A stretch of 45,735 bases of DNA from FCB group bacterium (GTDB lineage: Bacteria; Fidelibacterota; Marinisomatia; Marinisomatales; JAADGP01). Both the position numbers and the translations under genes were made by a program. The notes below the pieces were generated by a model. It was not told the DNA's origin and did no database searches. It saw only the letters and a program-made list of their open reading frames with translations. Of this stretch, positions 8,418-19,600 are shown one piece after another. The stretch's first letter is position 1. Each line of letters starts with the position of its first letter. The DNA lies in the NCBI GenBank assembly GCA_013152315.1, contig JAADGP010000028.1, positions 1 through 45,735 of the forward strand. Reading direction: 5' to 3'.

Positions 8418-9764
8418 TTATCCATTGAATTCAAAGGTTTCCAGAAAACTCGTGTCATATTCGCCTGATTTGAATCGATCATCCATCATAATCGCCCGCT
8501 GAAACGGGATGGTGGTCTTGGGACCTTCGATAATGCATTCTTCAAGGGCCCTTTCCATGCGGATGACGGCGCGTTGACGAGTACTGGCGGAAACGATCAA
8601 TTTCCCGATCATGGAATCATAATAAGTGGGAATCTCGTAACCGGCATAGGCATGCGTATCCACGCGTACCCCTTTCCCGCCCGGCATATGAAAGCTGGTG
8701 ATTTTCCGGGGCGAGGGATTAAAATTTTTCAGCGGATCCTCGGCATTAATTCGACATTCAATCGCGTGTCCCCGCAGTTTAAAATCGTAAAGAAACTCAG
8801 GGAAAGTTTCCCCGGCATGCATCCGGATTTGCTGTTTTATCAGATCAACACCGGTAACCATCTCCGTGACGGGATGCTCAACCTGGATACGGGTATTCAT
8901 TTCCATGAAATAGAAATTTTTGTCCTTGTCCAGAAGAAATTCCACGGTTCCCACCCCGTAATACCCCACGGTTTTGGCTGCTTTTATCGCCGTATCCCCG
9001 ATCTTTTTCCGTAATTCCTCATCCACGGCGGCGGAAGGGGATTCCTCAACCAATTTCTGGTGTCTGCGCTGGACGGAGCATTCACGCTCCCCGAGATGGA
9101 CAACATTTCCGTTCATGTCGCCCAGAATTTGCACTTCGATATGACGGGGATTTTCAATATACTTTTCGAGATAAATATCGCCGTTCCCGAATGCCGTTTC
9201 CGCCTCGGCATGAGCCGTGCGATAGGCCAGCGCTATTTCTTCTTCATTCCTGACCAATCGCATGCCGCGGCCGCCGCCACCGGCCGATGCTTTTAATATC
9301 ACCGGATATCCGACTTTTTCCGCCAATGTGATTGCTTCCCGGGGACTTTTCACAATATCCTGACTCCCCGGAATTACCGGGACATTCGCTTCCCGCATGG
9401 TGGTTTTGGCCTGCGCTTTGTCGCCCATGGAAGAAATCACTTCCGGAGGGGGACCGATGAAGGTAAAATTATTCTCGGCACAAATACGGGAAAAATTTGC
9501 GTCCTCCGCCAAAAATCCGTATCCCGGGTGAATGGCATCGGCATTCGTAATTTCCCCGGCGGCGATGATGCGCGGTATGTTCAGGTAACTTTCCTTACTT
9601 GGTCCGGGCCCGATACAGACCGCCTCATCGGCGAATTTTACATGCAGTGAGTATTCGTCAGCGGTGGAATAAACCGCCACCGTTTTTATTCCCAACTCGT
9701 GGCAGGCACGGATAATTCGTAGTGCAATTTCACCGCGGTTGGCGATGAGAATTTTCTTAAACAT
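8418..9764 (-). CDS. accC: Acetyl-CoA carboxylase biotin carboxylase subunit
   Basis: [39 protein letters not shown]-grasp motif [25 protein letters not shown]. Confidence 0.97.
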   Translation of the reverse strand: MFKKILIANRGEIALRIIRACHELGIKTVAVYSTADEYSLHVKFADEAVCIGPGPSKESYLNIPRIIAAGEITNADAIHPGYGFLAEDANFSRICAENNFTFIGPPPEVISSMGDKAQAKTTMREANVPVIPGSQDIVKSPREAITLAEKVGYPVILKASAGGGGRGMRLVRNEEEIALAYRTAHAEAETAFGNGDIYLEKYIENPRHIEVQILGDMNGNVVHLGERECSVQRRHQKLVEESPSAAVDEELRKKIGDTAIKAAKTVGYYGVGTVEFLLDKDKNFYFMEMNTRIQVEHPVTEMVTGVDLIKQQIRMHAGETFPEFLYDFKLRGHAIECRINAEDPLKNFNPSPRKITSFHMPGGKGVRVDTHAYAGYEIPTYYDSMIGKLIVSASTRQRAVIRMERALEECIIEGPKTTIPFQRAIMMDDRFKSGEYDTSFLETFEFNG

Positions 9765-9769
9765 AGGCC

Positions 9770-10234
9770 TCAGGATGTCGGCTCAATAAGAAACAGAGGT
9801 TGGTTGTATTCAACCGGTTGGCTGTTTTCCACCAAAATTTTCTTTATTGTCCCGTTCACTTCCGCTTCTATCTCATTCATGATTTTCATCGCTTCTATGA
9901 TACACAATGTATCCCCTTTAACCACCTGGTCTCCCTCCTTGATAAACGGATCGGCATCCGGCGCGGAAGCACGGTAAAAAGTCCCCGGCATCGGTGACAA
10001 AATCTCGATTTGATTATTGGTTTCCTTGGTGATTGCTTCCATGGCCGAAGACGATTCGGTATTTGCGTCAGCAACCGCTGTGTTCAACCGTTGGTCGGAC
10101 GCGGAAAACGCCTGGGCGGCAATGGGAGGCGATTTGACGACCCGGTACCTTCTTCCCCAAAACGTAACGTCAATTTCATTCACATCACTATGCTCTAATA
10201 GATAGATTATCTCTTTTAACTTATCTTGCCACAT
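9770..10234 (-). CDS. accB: Biotin carboxyl carrier protein
   Basis: C-terminal biotinyl domain with [14 protein letters not shown]; adjacent to accC. Confidence 0.96.
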   Translation of the reverse strand: MWQDKLKEIIYLLEHSDVNEIDVTFWGRRYRVVKSPPIAAQAFSASDQRLNTAVADANTESSSAMEAITKETNNQIEILSPMPGTFYRASAPDADPFIKEGDQVVKGDTLCIIEAMKIMNEIEAEVNGTIKKILVENSQPVEYNQPLFLIEPTS

Positions 10235-10265
10235 TGAATATCCTTGGCCTAATGCTTTCGAAAAA

Positions 10266-10823
10266 TCAGGAAATTTTCACTCGTTCAATATATTCCCCGG
10301 TGCGCGTATCGACCTTAATGACATCACCCAAGTCGATAAACAGGGGAACCTGAACCGTATGACCCGTTTCCAGAATTGCCGGCTTGGTCGCGCCCGTGGC
10401 CGTGTTACCGCGCACACCGGGTTCGGTCTCCGTCACTTCCAGTTCAACATGGGCCGGCAACCGCAGACTTAATATCTCAGACCCGTCAAACAGCAAATCG
10501 ACATTCATTCCCGGCTTTAAAAAGTTTTTTTCCTCGTCTACCGGAACGGAAATCTGGTCGAAGGTTTCATTATCCATAAATACAAAAGAATCACCATCCT
10601 GATATAAATATTGCATTGTTTTTGCTTCAACACGGATCAACTCGATCCGGGCACCGGCGTTAAAGGTCACATCAATTACTTTTCCGCTCTGGATATCCTT
10701 TAGTTTGGTACGGACAAAAGCTCCCCCCTTGCCGGGTTTGACGTGTTGAAACGAAACCACTTTCATCCGTTTCCCTTTATATAACAGAACGGCTCCGTTA
10801 CGAATATCTGCTGTCGTGGGCAT
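10266..10823 (-). CDS. efp: Elongation factor P (start re-assigned to ATG at 10823)
   Basis: [43 protein letters not shown]...; the 29-aa extension in the ORF track (from 10910) does not resemble EF-P. efp-accB-accC is a widespread gene order. Confidence 0.96.
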   Translation of the reverse strand: MPTTADIRNGAVLLYKGKRMKVVSFQHVKPGKGGAFVRTKLKDIQSGKVIDVTFNAGARIELIRVEAKTMQYLYQDGDSFVFMDNETFDQISVPVDEEKNFLKPGMNVDLLFDGSEILSLRLPAHVELEVTETEPGVRGNTATGATKPAILETGHTVQVPLFIDLGDVIKVDTRTGEYIERVKIS

Positions 10824-10929
10824 ATTTTCTCCTAGTATTAAGCCGATAAATTTACGTAAGAGGAGTTTTACTTCAAATTTATGAATACACCCAACGCGGA
10901 TACATTCCACGCGAAAAACCGGGGAATGT

Positions 10930-11895
10930 TTATACTTCGCTCCCGGCAGGTATTTGTACTTGCTCCGGCTTCCAGTATTTCAGCGTGTCACGGATGAATT
11001 CGCGCGACCAGTTCAGATCGCGATTCAGCATTTCCGGCGCAGGCACATGTTTGGCATATTTAATCAGGTCGGCGCGTTCCAAAAGGGAAATCCAGGGGCC
11101 CCAAAGTTCCTCTTCGAACGGGAATAACTCACGGTTGGCCCGGATTTGTTCGGTGGTCATTTCCAATGTTTTAATATATAAGCTGCTCTCCACGTATTGC
11201 CTCAGGATATGGGACAACCGAACATAAAACTCTTTTACGTCGTCCCGGTATTTATCGTCCAATTCCCGCAGTTTCCGCAGGGCTACCGTATCCGCCGGTT
11301 CGGTCACTTCCCAGGATTCCTCTTCCATGTGAACCGGTGGTATTCGTTTTTTCCAGGTCCATATTATTCCCGCAATAAGCACAACCAACAGACCGGCGAA
11401 AAGAATCCCTTTCCACGGAAGCGGCATTTTTACCGGCACCGGTCCTTTAATCGGTTTTATTTCAGGGGTAACAGCCCCTTTCAGGATCGAATGAATGTTT
11501 ACCTCTACCGGGTCGGTCGCGAACACGTAATCCACGCTGCTGTCAGGCTTCATCACCACCACATTATAAGCGGGTATTTCATAATGACCCGTATCCCAAA
11601 ATACAATCGCGAATTCCACGCCGCGACGGTCTCTTTCCGTCGCGAACATACGCCTGTTCCTGATTTCGAACGACAATGAATCGTTTTCCCAATCCGAAAA
11701 TTTAAGGGGCCGGTCCGACCCCCCGCTTACCGTGACCCGATAATGAATAATATCGCCGATTGTCGCGTCGGTCGTATCGACCATACTCTCGATCCGGATC
11801 GGCTTTTCGACCTGATTGGAACGGCAACTGAAGATGAACAACAGGGTTATTGAAATAAATAAAAACCAGATTGTTTTGTTTTTCACAATAAACAT
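10930..11895 (-). CDS. Membrane lipoprotein associated with the MoxR/DUF58 cluster (BatD-like/DUF4381-like architecture)
   Basis: Lipobox LLFIFSC, Ig-like N-terminal region, central TM helix (GILFAGLLVVLIAGIIWTW), cytoplasmic C-terminus; abuts DUF58 gene. Confidence 0.6.
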   Translation of the reverse strand: MFIVKNKTIWFLFISITLLFIFSCRSNQVEKPIRIESMVDTTDATIGDIIHYRVTVSGGSDRPLKFSDWENDSLSFEIRNRRMFATERDRRGVEFAIVFWDTGHYEIPAYNVVVMKPDSSVDYVFATDPVEVNIHSILKGAVTPEIKPIKGPVPVKMPLPWKGILFAGLLVVLIAGIIWTWKKRIPPVHMEEESWEVTEPADTVALRKLRELDDKYRDDVKEFYVRLSHILRQYVESSLYIKTLEMTTEQIRANRELFPFEEELWGPWISLLERADLIKYAKHVPAPEMLNRDLNWSREFIRDTLKYWKPEQVQIPAGSEV

Positions 11896-12770
11896 TAATA
11901 ACGCCGTTCGCGTTGTTTAAAATAACTCATCAGGGGATTTATATAGTCTTCCCCGGTGGAAATTTGAATTAAATCGAATTTGATTTTATCGCATTCTTTC
12001 TTTAACCGCTCAAAACGTTTTTTAACCGCTTGTGAATAATCCATCCGTTCCTGGGAAACACCGGTATCTATCCAAAATTCCTGTTCGGTTTCGGGATCGT
12101 GCACTTTCACGAGTCCGATGTCCGGTATGTCAATTTCCGCCGGATCGTATATTTGCAGTCCGATCAAATCGTGCTTACGATTTACGACCCGTAAGGTCGT
12201 CAGGAAACCTTCATCAATATAATCGGAAATCAGAAAAACGACACTGCGCCGTTTGGCGACTTTTAAAAGGAAATCCAACGCGGTCTGGATCGATGTACCC
12301 CGACCCTGCGGTTGATGAAATAGCAATTCGCGGATCACGCGCAAAACATGGGAACGCCCCTTTTTCGGGGCAATATATTGTTCAACGGTATCGCTGAATA
12401 AAATCACGCCTACTTTATCATTGTTCTTAATCGCGGAAAAACCCAGCACGGCGGCAATTTCGATTCCGATTTCGGTCTTGAACTTATCGATCGTTCCGAA
12501 ATGACCGGAACGGCTGACATCGATCATAAGGAAAACCGTTAATTCGCGTTCCTCCTCAAAAACCTTCACAAAAGGAGCGCCGCTGCGAGCGGTCACGTTC
12601 CAGTCAATCAGGCGCACATCATCACCGGGCTGGTATTCGCGAACTTCCGAAAAAGTCATCCCCCGTCCTTTAAACACCGAATGGTATTCGCCGCCGAAGA
12701 GATCATTGACCAGACCCCTGGTTCGGATTTCCAAACGGCGGACTTTTTTGAATATTTCGCTGGGGATCAT
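11895..12770 (-). CDS. DUF58 domain protein
   Basis: GRGMTFSEVREYQPGDDVRLIDWNVTARSGAPFVKVFEEERELTVFLMIDVSRS, the DUF58 signature. Confidence 0.93.
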   Translation of the reverse strand: MIPSEIFKKVRRLEIRTRGLVNDLFGGEYHSVFKGRGMTFSEVREYQPGDDVRLIDWNVTARSGAPFVKVFEEERELTVFLMIDVSRSGHFGTIDKFKTEIGIEIAAVLGFSAIKNNDKVGVILFSDTVEQYIAPKKGRSHVLRVIRELLFHQPQGRGTSIQTALDFLLKVAKRRSVVFLISDYIDEGFLTTLRVVNRKHDLIGLQIYDPAEIDIPDIGLVKVHDPETEQEFWIDTGVSQERMDYSQAVKKRFERLKKECDKIKFDLIQISTGEDYINPLMSYFKQRERRY

Positions 12771-12902
12771 TTAAAGGGACTGGTTATCAGCATTAGATCG
12801 AAGCGCCCTCGTTCCCATGCATCGGTACAATTCAGCGACGATAGCAATCCGGGCGATTCGATTGCGCTTCACCATCTGTTTTTTCCGCTTTATCTTTTGT
12901 GC

Positions 12903-13898
12903 TCAGGGCACTTCGATTGTATCAAACAAGCGTTTTATTATATCTTCCGAAGTAAGTTCCTCGGCTTCGGCCTCGTAGGTCAAAATAATACGATGCCGCA
13001 ATACATCCGCACCGATGTAACGGATGTCTTCCGGGGTAATGTATCCCCGATGTTCGATGAAGGCCCTGGCTTTCGCCGCCAATATAAGGTTTATCGTCGC
13101 CCGCGGAGAAGCTCCGTATTCTATTAATTCCTCCATATCGGATAGCTGATAAGCGGCGGGATCGCGTGTCGCGAAGACCAGGTTTAGAACATATTCCTCG
13201 ACTTTTTCATCAACATAAATATCATTAATGGTTTCCTGGGCTTTCAGGATTTGATGCGGTTGAATCACGGGTTGGACATCAAAGGTCTGGTTGGTTTTCG
13301 CGGTGCGACGCAAGATTTGTTTCTCTTCCGCTTTCGAGGGGTAATCCACTTTCAATTTAAGCATAAACCGGTCGACTTGCGCTTCCGGCAAGGGGTATGT
13401 GCCTTCCTGTTCGATGGGGTTTTGAGTCGCCAAAACCAGAAATGGTGTTTCCAGCAAAAACGTTTCTTCACCAATCGTAACCTGCCGCTCCTGCATGGCT
13501 TCCAACAGTGCGCTTTGCACTTTTGAGGGTGCCCGGTTAATTTCATCCGCCAAAATAATATTGGCAAAGATTGGCCCCTTCCGGGTTTCGAAACCACCCG
13601 TTTTTTGATTATAGATGAGCGTCCCCAAAAGGTCGGCGGGTAACATATCAGGCGTGAACTGAATCCGTTGAAATTTCGTGTCGATTAGTTGTGCCAATGA
13701 TTTAACAATCAGCGTCTTCGCCAACCCCGGAACACCTTCCAGGAGAATATGGCCATTCGCCAACATGCTGATTAAGATTTTATTGATTAATTCGTCCTGA
13801 CCGACAATTATCTCGCCGAGCGCGCGTTTCAAGGCGTCGACAAACATCGATTCTTTGGAGATCCGTTCGTTGATCTCCGTTAAACTGAACTCTGTCAT
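12903..13898 (-). CDS. MoxR-type AAA+ ATPase
   Basis: GHILLEGVPGLAKTL Walker A, ILADEINRAPSKVQSALLEAMQERQVTIGEET, LATQNPIEQEGTYPLPEAQVDRFM. Confidence 0.96.
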   Translation of the reverse strand: MTEFSLTEINERISKESMFVDALKRALGEIIVGQDELINKILISMLANGHILLEGVPGLAKTLIVKSLAQLIDTKFQRIQFTPDMLPADLLGTLIYNQKTGGFETRKGPIFANIILADEINRAPSKVQSALLEAMQERQVTIGEETFLLETPFLVLATQNPIEQEGTYPLPEAQVDRFMLKLKVDYPSKAEEKQILRRTAKTNQTFDVQPVIQPHQILKAQETINDIYVDEKVEEYVLNLVFATRDPAAYQLSDMEELIEYGASPRATINLILAAKARAFIEHRGYITPEDIRYIGADVLRHRIILTYEAEAEELTSEDIIKRLFDTIEVP

Positions 13899-13912
13899 GG
13901 AATTCCTTCTAT

Positions 13913-14689
13913 CTATTGCGGAGGAGTTGAACCCGCGGGTGAATCACCGGTAATATGTTTCAATACCGGAATTTCGTTAATATCTTTTCCTAAGAAATCT
14001 AATTCGAATTTAACCGACGGCGTCAATTCATGTTTGGGATAGTTCTCCATAAAAGCCATGTACTCCTGGCGGGCACTATCAAGGTCATTTAATACATTGG
14101 CATAAATATAACCAATCATAAACTGGGCGTGCGCCTCTTGCTGGGACCCCTTGAAGTCTTTCGTAACCTTACGATACGCGGCAATTGCCTGCTGGAAATC
14201 CCGCAAGTCATTCATATAAATGTCACCAATTAAATACTGGGCTTTGGGCGCGATCTCATGGGAGGGGAAATTTGAAACCAGGTAATTTAAAGCGTCCAAC
14301 GAACGGGTAATGTTTTTCGCGCCCCGGCTCGATTCGGCTTTATTGAACAACCAATCGGGAAAACCCTCTATGTCTTCACGCGCGAGTTGGGCGGAAGGAG
14401 TATTAGGGTATTTCGCCACTATCATTTCCAGGACTTTATATCCTTCGTCGTAATTATCCTGGTTATCAAGATAAATCCTGGCGATTTGATAATGAATTCC
14501 CGGAACGAGTGTATCTTCGGGATAGCTGTCAATTAATTTTTGAAATTCCTGGAGGGCCAAATCATATTGTCCCTGTTTAACATAATCTGCTCCTAATTGT
14601 TTTAATTCATCAGGAGATTTGCTGCAGCCAACGATAAATAAAACCAGTAAAACCGTAACACCCAATTTCATATTCATTTTTCTTCCCAA
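13913..14689 (-). CDS. TPR-repeat lipoprotein (BamD/YbgF-like)
   Basis: Lipobox LFIVGC; repeated TPR-like units (YVKQGQYDLALQEFQKLIDSYPEDTLVPGIHYQIARIY...). Confidence 0.8.
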   Translation of the reverse strand: MGRKMNMKLGVTVLLVLFIVGCSKSPDELKQLGADYVKQGQYDLALQEFQKLIDSYPEDTLVPGIHYQIARIYLDNQDNYDEGYKVLEMIVAKYPNTPSAQLAREDIEGFPDWLFNKAESSRGAKNITRSLDALNYLVSNFPSHEIAPKAQYLIGDIYMNDLRDFQQAIAAYRKVTKDFKGSQQEAHAQFMIGYIYANVLNDLDSARQEYMAFMENYPKHELTPSVKFELDFLGKDINEIPVLKHITGDSPAGSTPPQ

Positions 14690-14797
14690 TTTTAATTATA
14701 AGACGACGAAATTTAGAAGATGGGTTGCCGTCCAAACAAGGCTTAACTATGATGGTTGTAACACCAATTAAGAATATTTGTTCCTGCCGGATACCAG

Positions 14798-16606
14798 TTA
14801 AAATATATAATGCACCCCCAGTTGCAACTCCCATACATTCAACTGTTTAACCGGCACGGCATAATCCAATCTGATTGGTCCGAGGGGAGTGGCCAAGGTA
14901 AGGCCAAGCCCTATATCCCATACAATACTTTGAGGCGTGATATTGGATACGTTATCGGTGAGTAAACCACCATCAGCGAATATTTCGCCCCCGATCAGCC
15001 AAAACAATGGAAATCGAACTTCCCAGTTCGTTAATATTCTGATCGTATTTCCATAAGGAATTTTTGTCTTCTGCCCTGCTTCGTCAACAACTTCAACCGT
15101 CTGGAATTTTAATGTTTCCCAGGCTCGCAAACTTGTACTTCCTCCCAGATAAAACTTATCATAACGAATATCCTGGTATGTCTTATCCCAACCAAACATC
15201 ATACCATATTTCAAACGCCCGGCCAAGACCGTGTTTCTTATAATGGAAATATATTTATTCAGGCCGAAATCCAACTTTAAAAAATCACGGCTCCCCCCTA
15301 ATATTCCCCCGGTCTGGTTTAAATCCACATCCAGCATCCATCCTTTTTTCGGATAAAGGGGATTGTCGGTACCATCCAGATGCAACTTAATGGTGAATGA
15401 TCGTTGTTCGATATCCTGTTTCAAACTTATGGGTTCGATAAACTTTTCCCACCGGAGCCCGGAGTCGAAAAACGATCGATCGGAGAAACGATAGAGATTG
15501 GAAATCGTAAGTCCGTAACGGTGAATGTTGGGGTTATCTTTCTGACCGTAATTTTTAAAGGTTTCATAATAGGCCTTTATTTGGGTAGGGATTCGATACC
15601 CCAAAATCCATTGGTTGCGAAAACTCATGTCAAACCGTATCCGTGGGTAAAATATCTCCTGACCAATGGGAATATGTCCGGTTAGTTTCGTTGAAAAACT
15701 GGTCGTCGTTTTTAAAAAACTACGATTGCGCCATTCCACTTCGCCACCGATGCCGGGAAAGGGTTCCACACCCTCATAAAACTCGATCGGATAATAACCA
15801 CCTTCCGATATCCACTCCCGCGGTTTGAATTGCCGTAATTCAATCAATAAATTAACGGTCGTATCGCTGTTGACGACCTTAATGGGCGTAATATTCGCCG
15901 CCGAGAAGACCCCGGTCTCAATCAATCGCCTCTGGGAAAGAATAATATCATCGCGATTATACTTATCCCCGGGTTTGAATACCAATTCACGTTCCACTAC
16001 GGAAGTGTCCATCTGTTTTAACCCTTTAATAAAATAGGAATGGATATAAACGTCAGGACCTTCATCGATTTGAATTAACACATCCACCGAATCGCGGATC
16101 ACATCGGAAACCCGCACAACGCAAAACAATTTTCCATAGCGCTGATATTCCGCTTCCACGGTAGCGATATTCGAATTGGCGGTGACCGGATCGTAAGGTT
16201 TATTTTCTTTTAAACCCATTAAATTGGCAATGGTTTTATTGCTGACAATACTATTACCCCGGATTATGACTGATCTCAAATAGTACCGTTTCCCTTCTTT
16301 AATAATTATAAAAACATCGGCCTGGTCGTCCTGAATCTCGAAGGAGTCTTTTACCGTTACCTCCAAAAACCCCTTTGATCGATATAGCGTTTTAACGCTG
16401 ATGGCGTCCATACGCAATAATCGCCGGTCGAAACGCGTCTTGGAGAACAGCTTATGTTCTTTCAGTCGCATTACCGCTCTTATCTGATCTTTCTTAAGCG
16501 CCTTGGCGCCGATAATTTCCACCCGGTTTACGACAATATCATTTACCGGACTTGCCGAAAGCATGCAATACGACATGAGGAAGAGAAAGATAGTGGTTTT
16601 ATACAC
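14798..16606 (-). CDS. BamA/TamA (Omp85) family outer-membrane protein with POTRA domains
   Basis: POTRA-like repeats then beta barrel (LGGSTSLRAWE; GLGLTLATPLGPIRLDYAVP); C-terminal aromatic residue (LGVHYIF). Confidence 0.92.
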   Translation of the reverse strand: MYKTTIFLFLMSYCMLSASPVNDIVVNRVEIIGAKALKKDQIRAVMRLKEHKLFSKTRFDRRLLRMDAISVKTLYRSKGFLEVTVKDSFEIQDDQADVFIIIKEGKRYYLRSVIIRGNSIVSNKTIANLMGLKENKPYDPVTANSNIATVEAEYQRYGKLFCVVRVSDVIRDSVDVLIQIDEGPDVYIHSYFIKGLKQMDTSVVERELVFKPGDKYNRDDIILSQRRLIETGVFSAANITPIKVVNSDTTVNLLIELRQFKPREWISEGGYYPIEFYEGVEPFPGIGGEVEWRNRSFLKTTTSFSTKLTGHIPIGQEIFYPRIRFDMSFRNQWILGYRIPTQIKAYYETFKNYGQKDNPNIHRYGLTISNLYRFSDRSFFDSGLRWEKFIEPISLKQDIEQRSFTIKLHLDGTDNPLYPKKGWMLDVDLNQTGGILGGSRDFLKLDFGLNKYISIIRNTVLAGRLKYGMMFGWDKTYQDIRYDKFYLGGSTSLRAWETLKFQTVEVVDEAGQKTKIPYGNTIRILTNWEVRFPLFWLIGGEIFADGGLLTDNVSNITPQSIVWDIGLGLTLATPLGPIRLDYAVPVKQLNVWELQLGVHYIF

Positions 16607-16613
16607 GGCGGTG

Positions 16614-19600
16614 TCAGTACGAATATCTGAGACGGTACTTTACGTGGAAATTCCCGGTTTTATCGACGTTTCCCACCACGGATAAATAACGACTTACTTT
16701 TATTTCCACACCTAACATATGATTGGGGTTGGTAAGCGAAAACGATCTCCGGTAGGCCAACGATAACTTATCCGAAAGGTCGGCCTTAATGGAAAAATCT
16801 TCCTGGCTGTTCGGATTCAGGAACCCGCCCGTTCCGCTGATTGTCACATCTTTTACTAATCCAAGTTGGTTTAAAGCGCTGATTTGCATCAGATTTTTCT
16901 CTAATTGGCTCTCAAACCACGCGCCCAATATAGCCTGTGCCTGATTCCCAAATCCAGTGGAAGATATTTCCTGATCTTCAAATCTTTTTCTCCACGTTAA
17001 TAATTCGAGAATATCGCTTTGCGAAAAACCGCTGGAAGATTCCAGTTTCAGACGCGGATGATCCATGGAACCTATTAAAGAAATACTAATTCGTTCACCA
17101 TTAATAACCGTTTCGGCCGAAATATCCAAGTAGGGGTTGAACCCCTTGCCGTCAAAAGCCAAATAGCCATCGGAAATTGTAAATATATCACCATAATAAT
17201 AAAACTTACCTTCCTGGATGTACAGTTCGCCGGCGAAATCAGCCGGCCGATTGCCGAATTGACTGATACTCACCTCACCGCCGATATTCGCGTCAATCTG
17301 GCTGTTAATCAGGTTAAAGTCGCCCTGAATGGGGAAATTCAACTTGTAATTCATGATAATGCCACCCTCTTCGGATGGTTCCGCCCCCACCGTTTCGGAA
17401 ACGAATTCCTGGAACATTTGCACATCAATGGCAGCAATTTCTCCCGCAACGGTAATGGTATCACGTCCGGTGATATTCACGTCCAAGTCGACAACACCTT
17501 CAATATCTTCGATCAGGGCCTTGAAATAGACATTTTTACCGGTTGCGTGAATATCATACCGTGGCTTGAAGAATTGTGTTAAATCCATTTCCCCTTTGAT
17601 ATCCAGGTTGTCTTTCCCCTTGGAACGATCACCCCGTTTAACCATTTTACCGGACAGGTGATCTACGATAAACCGGTTTTTTATTACTTTCGCTTTTCCA
17701 TTTAAATGGGTAATCGGGTCATCGAGTAAAATAGTATAGACTTTGGCATTATCAAGGTTAATGAACCCATCCCGTACCGGATGTTCCGGTGTGCCGCTTA
17801 ATCGTAAGCCGATATCAAAATTGCCCGTTATGGAATCCACTTCCGCTAAATAAGCAGACAAAAATTCAAGATTGGACAAATGCCCCTTGGTATCAATCCA
17901 AAGGGAATCCTGGGTGATTAAGCGACCGAACGTTTCGGATCCAAGATCATAATCGACCGGTAAATAACCTTTACCTTCGATATAATTATCTCCCCGTCGC
18001 GATGAAAAGGAAGTGAATTCGAGACGATGATTCCCATATTTACCCGACCCTTTTACCGTGCCCAGGGACAATATGTCAAAAACGGCATCATCAACTTTAA
18101 CGTCAAAACTGAAACTGGTATTTTCGGTCGTGCCGCCAAGGTCAAAGTTCCCGCTGACCATTCCCCCTAAATGAAACCAATCAGGGATAAACTGTGTGAA
18201 TAATTCAATATTCAAATTCTTGAAATTGGTCTGTAATTCAACTTTTACCGATTCCCCGGAGGTTTTTTTAAGAGGAATAACTCCGGAAACCTGTACGCCG
18301 GTATTTGCTCCATCGATTAGAGTCAACTCATCAATATGCAAAATGTTGTTACGGATAAGCAGTGAAACGATCAAATCATTAAACGGCTGTCCGGCAATTT
18401 CACCGTTTTTAAAGGAAACATCAATTAAACGATCAAGGTTATTAATATCACCCTGAATTCCCATTTCACCAAAAACAATCCCTTTTAGCTTAAACCGCTT
18501 ATCCCTGACAAAATAGGAAAAGATTTCCGAGTCCACGTTTGATAATTTTATTCGGCCTTCAATTCTGTTGTCATTGGTTAAATAGCCTTCTATTACTCCA
18601 TCGTCCACGTGTAATGTAAAAGGTTTTATATCGAATAAATTTTCATCACGCCGAATATGGATGGGGTCGGTGTTAATCAGATAGTGCCCCTCATAGGCCA
18701 ACTGGACCCGTTCGACGGTAATATTCTTTTCATCTTTAATTCCCCCTGTTAATTGGAAAAAATTGTTCCCGGAATTCAGTTGCAGGTTTTCAATATTCAA
18801 TTTGTTTGCGGCAAAAGAAAACTCACCAATGCCATTATCAAAGTGAAAAGTACGCCATTCCCCGCGACCTAATTTTACCTGTGCGAATCCTTTTTCTTCC
18901 CCTCCCTGATCCTCAATTTTGGCGTTTAATCCGACATCTTTTATTTGTAAATCCCGGTACTGAATATTCTTTCCGGTCAGATCGACGATAAAAGTCGGAC
19001 GCTCAAACGAACCGGTAACTTTCAGGTTTCCGGTGGCGGTTCCGCTGTTTAATGAGTCGCTCCAAAAATTATTGATCAGAAATACGCTGGCATCGTTCAG
19101 GTCCAATGCAAGATCCAAATCCTGTTCCCGAAAATTGACGAATCCTTTGATCACTACCGAACTGGGACCGATATTCAGTACGAGGGGTTCCGGCAGGTCC
19201 AACAAACTATCATGATAGGCTATTGATCCCGATACGGAAATGAGGTTATCGGGATACAGTTTTGATTCCTGGACTTCCATGGTTAACGACAGGTCATCAA
19301 TCCGGCCACTATCGATAATTCCTTCATATAAAACCAGACCGGAGACATTGGTCTCTTTCTGTCGTTTCAACCAGCGTCCCAGATCAAGTTGCGTAAGCTG
19401 CATATTCCCGCTTATTCTTCCTGAATATTCGAATAATCCGCTCAGGCTTAACTGTGTTTGATCGCTGGTTAGCAATAGTTTCTCCAGGGCAAGGTAATCC
19501 TTGTATTTTTTAAGTGTGAACTCGCCACCCATATTCAGGCCCAAGGCATTGGAAACAGTGATCTTCCCGTTGTAATCCGTAAAATCAGTTTCCAGGTGGA

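Noticed and set aside
14610-14834. 74-aa minus ORF between the TPR lipoprotein and Omp85 genes
   Set aside because: Overlaps the TPR lipoprotein start in a different frame and the end of the Omp85 gene; no support.
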